Shown here piece by piece: positions 1 to 5,312 of a stretch of DNA of 5,312 nt. Position 1 is the stretch's first letter; the number at the start of each line of letters is the position of its first letter. The stretch comes from Actinomycetes bacterium. Its GTDB lineage: Bacteria > Actinomycetota > Actinomycetes > Actinomycetales > Cellulomonadaceae. Under the pieces are notes generated by a model. The model saw only the letters and a program-made list of their open reading frames with translations, did not search any database and was not told the origin of the DNA. Made by a program: the position numbers and the translations under genes. The DNA is taken from positions 1 to 5,312 of the forward strand of contig JAFABT010000142.1 in assembly GCA_023425905.1 (NCBI GenBank), read 5' to 3'.

Positions 1-1389
1 GTCGAGACGTCGTTGCGCGGCATGTGGACCCACGCGGGTGCGAGCTCGGTGCGGGTCCCGGGCCTCGCGCGCCCCGGTGGCCTCGCCCGCCTCGCCGCGT
101 GGGCGGTGCCCGCCTCGCTGCTCGCCACGCTCCTCCTCGGCGTCGTCGCGCCGCTGCGCTCGACGGCAGCCGACGTCGTCGTGCTTGTCGCCTGCGGGGT
201 GTGGTCGCTGCTGCTCGCCGCCGGCACGATCCGTGCGGCGCAGGCCCGCAGCCGGGCGCGTGAGCACCTCGCGGAGGCCGTCGCCGAACTCGCCCCGCAG
301 GCGCTGCTCGTGTTCTCCGGGCCCGCAGGCTCGGCGTACCAGGCGACGATGTGGCTTCCGCTGCTCGAGCGCACAGGCCTGCGGATCGTCGTCGTGCTCC
401 GCGAGGCGGCCTGCCTCAAGGGGATCGAGGCGGCGACGACCCTCCCCGTCGTCGTCGCACGGACGATGGCGGAGCTCGAGGCGACGATCGCACCGTCGGT
501 GACGACCGCGTTCTACGTGAACAACTCGGCGAAGAACGGCCACGCGATCCGCTTCGGGCACCTCACGCACGTCCAGCTGCTCCACGGCGACTCGGACAAG
601 CCCTCGAGCTTCAACCCCGTGACCGCGATGTTCGACCGGATCTTCGTCGCAGGCCAGGCGGGCATCGACCGCTACGGCGCGCACGGCGTGGACATCCCGG
701 CGAGCAAGTTCACGATCGTCGGACGCCCCCAGGTCGCCGGAATCGCCCGGGCGACCGAGGGCGAGAGCGGCCGCGGGCGTCGGCGCGTGCTCTACGCCCC
801 GACGTGGACCGGGTTCTACGGCGACGCGAACTACTGCTCGCTGCCGATCGGTGAGCAGATCGTCCGCGCGCTGCTCGACGCGGACGCAGTGGTCACCTTC
901 CGTCCGCACCCGTACTCCCGCGCGCACGGCCCGTCCGCCGCGCACATCGCCCGGATCGACGCCCTCCTCGAGCAGGACCGCGGCCAGACCGGTCGCGGTC
1001 ACGTCTTCGGTGCCGCAGCGGCCGAGGGGTCCGTCACCGACGCGTTCAACGACTCGCACGCCCTCGTCGCCGACGTGTCCTCCGTGCCCGCGGACTACCT
1101 GTTCAGCCGTAAGCCCTTCGTCATCACGCAGATGACCGACGCCGACCCGGAGGACTTCGAGGCGGAGTTCCCGCTCGCCCGGGCGGGGTACAGGGTGCGG
1201 GTCGACACCGCTGACGCGGAGCTGCGGGACGTCGTCGCCGAGATGCTCAGCGACGACCCGCTCCGCACGCGACGCACCGAGATGGCCCGGTACTACCTCG
1301 GCGACGTCGACGCGGCGGACTACGAGGGGATCTTCTTGGACGCGGCGCGGGCGGTCGTCGCAGGGACGGGGACGGCCGCCGGCGGCTGA
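1..1389 (+). CDS. Membrane-anchored CDP-glycerol glycerophosphotransferase-like protein (TagF/TagB family), probably 5'-truncated
   Basis: Probable transferase of glycerol-phosphate, or a related alditol-phosphate, from a CDP-activated donor onto a lipid-linked wall polymer at the inner membrane face. Residues are numbered from the TTG at 13. Two hydrophobic helices (about 28-47 and 53-72) have Arg-rich flanks on both outer sides, so the catalytic domain should be cytoplasmic. Family motifs follow in order: HGDSDK at 191-196, YAPTWTG at 261-267, RPHP at 297-300 and DVSSVPADY at 354-362. The HG and PHP histidines match the two conserved histidines known to be critical in TagF. The C-terminal ARYYLGD (425-431) is also TagF-like. 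The frame is open to base 1. Neither TTG 13 nor ATG 22 has a good Shine-Dalgarno sequence, so the true start, perhaps with more membrane helices, probably lies to the left. The gene converges on the glycosyltransferase gene 33 bp away and is paralogous to the gene at 3155. The family assignment is firm; the exact substrate is unknown. Confidence 0.88.
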   Translation, partial: VETSLRGMWTHAGASSVRVPGLARPGGLARLAAWAVPASLLATLLLGVVAPLRSTAADVVVLVACGVWSLLLAAGTIRAAQARSRAREHLAEAVAELAPQALLVFSGPAGSAYQATMWLPLLERTGLRIVVVLREAACLKGIEAATTLPVVVARTMAELEATIAPSVTTAFYVNNSAKNGHAIRFGHLTHVQLLHGDSDKPSSFNPVTAMFDRIFVAGQAGIDRYGAHGVDIPASKFTIVGRPQVAGIARATEGESGRGRRRVLYAPTWTGFYGDANYCSLPIGEQIVRALLDADAVVTFRPHPYSRAHGPSAAHIARIDALLEQDRGQTGRGHVFGAAAAEGSVTDAFNDSHALVADVSSVPADYLFSRKPFVITQMTDADPEDFEAEFPLARAGYRVRVDTADAELRDVVAEMLSDDPLRTRRTEMARYYLGDVDAADYEGIFLDAARAVVAGTGTAAGG

Positions 1390-1395
1390 GCCGGC
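1378..1395. terminator. GC hairpin at convergent gene ends (possible bidirectional terminator)
   Basis: GCCGGC at 1378-1383 pairs perfectly with GCCGGC at 1390-1395 around a 6-nt loop that contains the TGA stop of the left gene. It also lies about 28 nt beyond the stop of the opposing gene at 1423, so it could act on both transcripts. Neither side has a T tract, and GCCGGC is itself a palindrome that is common in such GC-rich DNA. The call is therefore weak. The rest of the 33-bp gap shows nothing recognisable. Confidence 0.22.
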
Positions 1396-1422
1396 CGGTC
1401 CCTCGTCGATCAGCCGTGCAGG

Positions 1423-3009
1423 TCAGCGACCGCCGGAGCTCCTGCTCGGCTGCCCCCGGCCGGCGGCCAGGCGAGACGCCGTCAGCCGCGTCGCACGCCT
1501 GAGCAGGTCCGTGACTCCCTTGCGCAGGCGGTCCACGGGCGACAGCGCCCGAGGCCGGCCGAGACGTCGCTCGGTGATCTCGGCGAGAAGATCGGCCCAG
1601 CGGCCCACGACAGCGCGGTCGGAGTACCCGGCGGCCTTGGCACGGGCCGCGGCCCGCATCGCCTCGACCTCCTGCGCGGGCATGGTCTGGAGGCGCACGA
1701 TGCGGTCGGCCACCGCGTCGACGTCCTTCGCGGGCACGACGAACCCGTCGACCCCGTCCGTCACGATGTCACGGGGCCCGTAGCGGATGTCGTAGGCGAT
1801 CGGGATGCAGCCGCGCGCCATCGCCTCGACGAAGACGAGGGGAAGGCCCTCGCTCACGCTCGTGAGCAGCATGAACGACGCTCCGAGAAACTCTGCAGCC
1901 GCTCCCGGGACGTGCCCGTGCAGGGTGATGAACCCGGGGTGCTTCGCGGCCAGGGCGTCGAGCCGAGCCCGCTGGGAACCCCCGCCATAGACGTCGAGCC
2001 GCACGGGCTCGGGTGCGGTTCGAGCGGCCAGCACGGTCGCCTTGATCGCGTCACCCACAGCCTTGCGCGCCGTGAGGCTCGCGAGCATCACGCCGCGGTG
2101 CGGGTCCCGAGCCACGTCCGTCGCCTCGATCTCGACCGTCGAGGAGTTGGGGATGACGACGAGCGTGTCGCGCTCGCCGACCCGGGCGACGACGTCCTCA
2201 CGTTGCTGGTCGGTGAGGAAGACGACGGCGTCGAAGCGGTCGACGTTCTCGACCATCGACCGGCGGTGCGTCGCCAGCGGTCCGTGCGCGTCGACCGCGT
2301 CGGCCGCGAGATGCGAACCATGCACGACATGGATCGTCCACACGTTGTCTCGGGTGTACGAGGCGAAGAACGAGACGAGCGACTTGGAGTCGACGACGAT
2401 GTAGGTCGGCTCCGCGTCGCCGACGACGCGGTCGAGCCAGAAGCGGTAGAGCGCCCACGGTCCGCGGAAGGCGGCGACCGGCACGCCCGCCCTGTCGTAG
2501 GCGGTGATGCCTGCTGCCTGCTGGCCCGGGGCGGCGATCGTCGCGAGCAGCGACCCGTCCGGGCGGTGGATATCCGTCCACAGCAGGGCCCTGTCATCGT
2601 CGTGGACGGTGGTTCGGCGCGAACCGTCCCTGCGCGTGGCGGTGTCCTCGATGCCCCCGGGCCGGTGCATCCGCGGGTCCTTGGCCCGTCGGCGCGTCCG
2701 GAGCGCCTCGTCGGGCAGGTCCGCGAGCTCGGCCCACATCGAGCGCACCCGCACCCGCGGACCCAGCAGGCCACGACCTTCGAGGAGTTCGCGCGTCGCG
2801 ACGAGATCGCAGGCCGGGTCGAACAGGAGGACGTCGACGTCGACGCCGGCCTGGTCCCCCATGGCCCGCGCGCGATGCAGCAAGGCGTTGGTCATCCCCC
2901 CGAAGTCGTGCGGGACGGACCACGTCGCAATGAGGTGGCGGCCCGGCGGGAACTCCGGCCGCGCCCTCCGGCTGCCGAGGAATGAGCGCGCGCGGGGTCG
3001 GGTGGGCAC
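1423..3009 (-). CDS. GT4-type glycosyltransferase, TagE/TarM/GtfA-like, with beta-rich insert (528 aa)
   Basis: Probable cytoplasmic retaining glycosyltransferase that adds a sugar to the wall polymer or to a linked acceptor. The first GT-B strand is HLIATWSVPH (25-34), followed by the loop DFGGMTNALLHRA. Residues about 105-192 look like a beta-meander rich in charged turns, ending in LYRFWLDRVV. This resembles the extra beta-domain (DUF1975-type) of TagE/TarM and GtfA enzymes. VVHG (H230-G231) and SLTARK (R315, K316) fall where acceptor and donor-phosphate contacts lie in this family. The GT4 EX7E pair is E387 and E395 in SEGLPLVFVE, followed by YDIRYGPRDIV (406-416). A basic tail (about 481-528, many Arg) may touch the membrane; there is no membrane helix. 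GTG 3009 is the only usable start, because an in-frame TAG lies four codons upstream and the N-terminal strand begins soon after. The gene diverges from the transferase gene at 3155. Fold confidence is high. The sugar and acceptor are inferred from context only. Confidence 0.88.
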   Translation of the reverse strand: MPTRPRARSFLGSRRARPEFPPGRHLIATWSVPHDFGGMTNALLHRARAMGDQAGVDVDVLLFDPACDLVATRELLEGRGLLGPRVRVRSMWAELADLPDEALRTRRRAKDPRMHRPGGIEDTATRRDGSRRTTVHDDDRALLWTDIHRPDGSLLATIAAPGQQAAGITAYDRAGVPVAAFRGPWALYRFWLDRVVGDAEPTYIVVDSKSLVSFFASYTRDNVWTIHVVHGSHLAADAVDAHGPLATHRRSMVENVDRFDAVVFLTDQQREDVVARVGERDTLVVIPNSSTVEIEATDVARDPHRGVMLASLTARKAVGDAIKATVLAARTAPEPVRLDVYGGGSQRARLDALAAKHPGFITLHGHVPGAAAEFLGASFMLLTSVSEGLPLVFVEAMARGCIPIAYDIRYGPRDIVTDGVDGFVVPAKDVDAVADRIVRLQTMPAQEVEAMRAAARAKAAGYSDRAVVGRWADLLAEITERRLGRPRALSPVDRLRKGVTDLLRRATRLTASRLAAGRGQPSRSSGGR

Positions 3010-3015
3010 CCATGG

Positions 3016-3021
3016 ATGCTA
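3016..3021 (-). promoter_or_regulatory. Candidate -10 element (TAGCAT) giving a leaderless transcript of the GT4 gene
   Basis: On the minus strand TAGCAT fits the actinobacterial TANNNT -10 pattern. Exactly six bases (CCATGG) separate it from the GTG at 3009, which would place transcription start on the G of the start codon. No Shine-Dalgarno sequence lies within the usual distance; the nearest purine run, GGAGGA at 3044-3039, is 29 nt away. No clear -35 hexamer is visible at 17-18 nt. Leaderless mRNAs are common in actinobacteria, so the arrangement is credible, but it rests on one hexamer and its spacing. Confidence 0.42.
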
Positions 3022-3089
3022 CCCGCTGGACCCGTTCGTCCTCCGTCACGCCCACGTCCGCCGCCCGACGCCCAAGGACGGGCATGCAC

Positions 3090-3095
3090 TACAGT
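3090..3095 (+). promoter_or_regulatory. Candidate -10 element (TACAGT) for the second glycerophosphotransferase gene
   Basis: TACAGT matches TANNNT and four of six bases of TATAAT. It lies in the 145-bp divergent spacer and would give a start near 3102 and a leader of about 53 nt before ATG 3155. The -35 region is poor (CCGACG at 3065-3070, 19-nt spacer). An imperfect inverted repeat, CGTCC (3055-3059) with GGACG (3076-3080), overlaps this zone and could be an operator or chance. No riboswitch-like structure was recognised in the leader. Confidence 0.33.
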
Positions 3096-3138
3096 CGGAT
3101 GCCGCCGCCCACGCTGCGCCCGCACCGATCGCCAGGGC

Positions 3139-3145
3139 AGAAGGA
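3139..3145 (+). promoter_or_regulatory. Ribosome binding site AGAAGGA
   Basis: AGAAGGA lies 9 nt before ATG 3155. It decides the start of this gene. The frame is open upstream to 2504, but that extension runs antisense through the start and first third of the GT4 gene and has no comparable signal. Confidence 0.72.
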
Positions 3146-3154
3146 CCACCGCAC

Positions 3155-4453
3155 ATGACGCTCAGCACCATCCCGGCCACGACGACGACGCGGCTGCGCC
3201 ACGCCGTCGGCAGCAAGGTCCTCGCCTTCGGCCGCAGAGTCCGTCGCAAGGTCCGCGGCTCACTGCTCGCAGACCGTCCCGATCTCGTTCCGGCGCTCAC
3301 TACCCTCGGCACCTACCCGGTCGCCGTGTACTTCGGCGAACCGCCGGTGCGCGCCTACCAGATCCTGCAGTGGCTGCCCACGATCGAGCAGCTCGACCGC
3401 ACGCTCCCCGTCGCGATCGTCACGCGCAACGAGGAGACCGCCAAGCTCGTCGCCGAGCGCACCGGTGTCCAGGTGGTGTTCGCGCGCACTCTCGACGCCC
3501 TCATGCAGGCCTACACGACGATCGACGTCAAGGTCGTCGTCTACCCGAACAACGGCATGCGCAACTTCCAGTCGCTCATCCACCGCCCGGCGCTGCACGT
3601 GCACGTCAACCATGGCGAGTCGGACAAGGTCTCGATGGTCTCGAACCAGGCCAAGGCCTACGACCACGTCGTCGTCGCGGGTCAGGCTGCGATCGACCGC
3701 CACGAGGCGGCGCTCATCAACTTCGACGTGTCATCCCTCGTCGTGTGCGGCCGGCCGCAGCTCGACCTCGCGGTGCCGCGGGTGCTCGACGAGGACCCGG
3801 CGCGCCGCACGGTCATGTACGCCCCGACGTGGAGCGGTGAGAACGAGGCGAACAACTACACGTCGGTCGACGTCTACGGCCCGCAGATCGTCGAGGCGGT
3901 GCTGTCCCGTCCCGGGACCAGGCTCGTCTACAAGCCGCATCCGCGCGTCGCCCTCGGTGACCGTCCGCCGGTCGCCGCGGCGCACGCCCGCATCCTCGCG
4001 CTCGTCGCGGCCGCGAACGAGGCGGCGGGCGAGCCCGTCCACCACGTGCTGCTCGAGGAGGACATCCTCGGACTCATGGACGGCACCGACCTGCTCGTCA
4101 CCGACGTCTCGTCGGTCGGCCTCGACTTCCTCTACCTGCGCACGGAGGCGCCACTCGTCCTCACCGACCGTCGCAGCGACCCGGAGCAGCTCGCGATCGA
4201 CGCGCCGGTCTCACGAGCCTGCGACGTCATCGACCGCGACACTGTCGGCACGCTGGGCGAGCTGCTCGACGCCAATCTTCACGACGACCCGCGCAGCGCT
4301 GCCCGCGCGGCGATGCGCAGCCACTACTTCGGGGTCGAACGCGGCGAGAGCACCGCACGCTTCATCGAGTTCATCACCAGCTGCGTCGACCGCCGTGACG
4401 GGCTGCTCGCTGGTTCGGCGAGCGTGCGCGCAACCGGCGGGTACGAGGCCTGA
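3155..4453 (+). CDS. CDP-glycerol glycerophosphotransferase-like protein (TagF/TagB family), 432 aa, complete
   Basis: Second probable alditol-phosphate transferase, acting at the cytoplasmic face of the membrane in wall-polymer synthesis. Motifs in order: HGESDK at 153-158, VVVAGQAAIDR at 172-182, YAPTWSG at 222-228, KPHP at 260-263 and TDVSSVGLDF at 316-325. A C-terminal SHYFGVERGES (389-399) matches the TagF-family end. These align in the same order and spacing with the gene ending at 1389, so the two are paralogues, but this one lacks membrane helices. Residues 13-38 form a strongly basic stretch with spaced hydrophobics (RLRHAVGSKVLAFGRRVRRK) that could bind the membrane as an amphipathic helix. 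Length is close to single-domain TagB-type enzymes and shorter than the two-domain Bacillus TagF. The start is set by AGAAGGA, 9 nt upstream. The gene diverges from the GT4 gene, and its stop is 3 nt from the stop of the ABC gene. Whether it acts as primase, polymerase or branch enzyme cannot be told here. Confidence 0.92.
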   Translation: MTLSTIPATTTTRLRHAVGSKVLAFGRRVRRKVRGSLLADRPDLVPALTTLGTYPVAVYFGEPPVRAYQILQWLPTIEQLDRTLPVAIVTRNEETAKLVAERTGVQVVFARTLDALMQAYTTIDVKVVVYPNNGMRNFQSLIHRPALHVHVNHGESDKVSMVSNQAKAYDHVVVAGQAAIDRHEAALINFDVSSLVVCGRPQLDLAVPRVLDEDPARRTVMYAPTWSGENEANNYTSVDVYGPQIVEAVLSRPGTRLVYKPHPRVALGDRPPVAAAHARILALVAAANEAAGEPVHHVLLEEDILGLMDGTDLLVTDVSSVGLDFLYLRTEAPLVLTDRRSDPEQLAIDAPVSRACDVIDRDTVGTLGELLDANLHDDPRSAARAAMRSHYFGVERGESTARFIEFITSCVDRRDGLLAGSASVRATGGYEA

Positions 4454-4481
4454 CGCTCAGCGTGCGTCGTTCTCGACGACG
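4453..4481. terminator. Two short inverted repeats at the 3-bp convergent junction (weak terminator candidate)
   Basis: ACGC-TCA-GCGT (4453-4463) spans both stop codons. CGTCGT (4465-4470) pairs with ACGACG (4476-4481) around a 5-nt loop. There is no T tract on either strand. The second stem lies inside the coding end of the ABC gene, where it may simply reflect repeated Asp/Val codons. It is listed because no other terminator can fit between these genes. Confidence 0.15.
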
Positions 4482-5311
4482 ACGTCTCGCGCACCCGCGC
4501 TCACCTTGTTCGCCGCGCGCTTGGCGCGCACGAAGTCGCGATAGGCGTCGCAGACCTCGTCCGCCGGCCCGTCCTGGACGATCTTGCCCTGGTCGAGCCA
4601 GATGACCCGCGTGCACATCGTGCGGACCGTCTGCAGCGAGTGGCTGACGAGGAAGATCGTCCCCGCGTGCTCGCGGATCTCGTCGACGCGCTCCTTCGAC
4701 CGCTGCCGGAAGGACGCGTCACCGGTCGCGAGCGCCTCGTCGATCATGAGGACGTCCGGGCGTGCGGCGGAGGAGATCGCGAAGCGCAGCCTCGCCGACA
4801 TCCCCGAGGAGTACGCCTTCATCGGGAGGTAGACGAAGTCGCCGAGACCCGCGAAGTCGACGATCTCGTCGAACCGGTCCTTGACCTCCTGCGTGGAGAG
4901 TCCGAGGGCGAGGCCACCGATCATGATGTTGCGCTCCCCGGACAGCTCGCGCATGAGGACAGCGTTGACGCCGAGCAGGGACGGCTCTCCCGCGACGTAG
5001 ACGCTGCCCTTCGTCGGGGGCAGCAGGCCTGCGACCGCGCGCAGCAGCGTGCTCTTCCCTGACCCGTTCGTGCCGACGATGCCGATCGACTCCCCGTGCC
5101 GGGCGACGAAGGAGACCCCGCGGACGGCCCGCACCTGCGTGACTCCACCGACGCTCGCGCGCCCCTTGCTCAGCAGTCGCTGCAGCCGCCCGCGCGGCTG
5201 CGCGGAGGTGCCTGCGGGCTTGCCGCCGAACACCCGGTACGTCACGTGCAGGTCGTCGACGATGAGCGACGGCCCCCCGAGCTCGCGCACGTCAGCCGGC
5301 GCGTCGGGGAT
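4457..5311 (-). CDS. Polysaccharide/teichoic acid ABC exporter ATP-binding protein (TagH/Wzt type), probably 5'-truncated
   Basis: ATPase that powers export of a lipid-linked wall polymer with a TagG/Wzm-type permease, which is not in the window. Residues are numbered from GTG 5290. Walker A is GTNGSGKST (73-81), the signature is YSSGMSARL (160-168), Walker B is DVLMIDE (179-185), the D-loop is ALATGD (186-191) and the switch His is H217 in LVSHS. The SSGM-x-ARL signature and the GERNI segment (118-122) mark the polysaccharide-exporter subgroup. SLLGVNAVL stands where a Q-loop glutamine is usual. About 35 residues before Walker A form a long loop, as in this subgroup. The protein ends soon after the nucleotide-binding domain, with no sugar-binding C-terminal domain of the Wzt O9a kind and no long tail as in Bacillus TagH. 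The frame is open to the right edge, and GTG 5290 has no Shine-Dalgarno, so the true start is probably just outside. If GTG 5290 is used, the protein is 277 aa. The function is firm; the cargo is inferred from neighbours. Confidence 0.9.
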   Translation of the reverse strand: MPDAPADVRELGGPSLIVDDLHVTYRVFGGKPAGTSAQPRGRLQRLLSKGRASVGGVTQVRAVRGVSFVARHGESIGIVGTNGSGKSTLLRAVAGLLPPTKGSVYVAGEPSLLGVNAVLMRELSGERNIMIGGLALGLSTQEVKDRFDEIVDFAGLGDFVYLPMKAYSSGMSARLRFAISSAARPDVLMIDEALATGDASFRQRSKERVDEIREHAGTIFLVSHSLQTVRTMCTRVIWLDQGKIVQDGPADEVCDAYRDFVRAKRAANKVSAGARDVVVENDAR

Positions 5312-5312
5312 G

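Noticed and set aside
1912..2985. Long plus-strand open frame (357 codons) antisense to the GT4 gene
   Set aside because: It is low-complexity in Arg, Val, Asp and Gly, has no recognisable motif, and lies wholly inside a well-supported gene. High-GC coding DNA makes such open antisense frames routinely.
3048..3074. Direct repeat ACGCCCA (3048-3054 and 3068-3074), 20 bp apart in the divergent spacer
   Set aside because: A 7-mer repeated once in a 145-bp GC-rich spacer is expected by chance. It would matter only if conserved in relatives.
3055..3080. Inverted repeat CGTCC / GGACG as an operator
   Set aside because: Only 5 bp per arm with a 16-nt gap, so it is not distinguishable from composition. 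It is noted under the promoter entry but not called as a feature.
2504..3154. 217-codon N-terminal extension of the second transferase
   Set aside because: It runs antisense through the GT4 start and first third, reads as Arg/Ser-rich shadow sequence, and AGAAGGA marks ATG 3155 as the start.
3465..4544. 359-codon plus-strand frame overlapping the second transferase
   Set aside because: Its composition is almost only Ser, Arg and Thr, the signature of an out-of-frame reading of GC-rich coding sequence.
4457..5312. Defence or toxin system reading of the ABC ATPase and its neighbours
   Set aside because: The SSGM-x-ARL signature and the linked TagF-like and GT4 genes fit polysaccharide export. 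No nuclease, reverse transcriptase, toxin or repeat array is present.

Overview
The window is high-GC DNA (roughly 70% by eye) with strong G/C bias at third codon positions and GTG starts. It looks like a high-GC actinobacterium. A Micrococcales relative such as the Cellulomonas group is plausible, but that is an impression and not a demonstrated assignment. No tRNA, rRNA, insertion sequence, CRISPR array or phage gene was seen.

Four protein genes fill almost all of the window, and all four fit assembly of an anionic cell-wall glycopolymer of the teichoic-acid type. From left to right they are: (1) 1-1389, plus strand, a CDP-glycerol glycerophosphotransferase-like enzyme with two membrane helices, probably cut by the left edge; (2) 1423-3009, minus strand, a GT4-type retaining glycosyltransferase resembling the TagE/TarM/GtfA group; (3) 3155-4453, plus strand, a second glycerophosphotransferase-like enzyme that is soluble or peripherally bound; (4) 4457 to the right edge, minus strand, a TagH/Wzt-type ABC ATPase for polymer export, probably cut by the right edge. 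Intergenic spaces are 33 bp (convergent, 1/2), 145 bp (divergent, 2/3) and 3 bp (convergent, 3/4).

The inferred pathway is as follows. The two TagF/TagB-like enzymes transfer alditol-phosphate units onto a lipid-linked acceptor at the inner face of the membrane. The GT4 enzyme decorates the chain or its linkage with sugar. The ABC ATPase, with a permease that is not in the window, moves the finished polymer outward. The primer enzymes (TagO, TagA), the nucleotide-alditol supply and the ligase are not here and must lie elsewhere if the pathway is complete.

I did not find a clearly new system. The points worth a second look are the strict +,-,+,- gene order in one pathway, a shared variant HG-x-SDK active-site motif in the two transferases, a beta-rich insert in the GT4 enzyme, a probable leaderless GTG start for that enzyme, and the nearly touching convergent gene ends.
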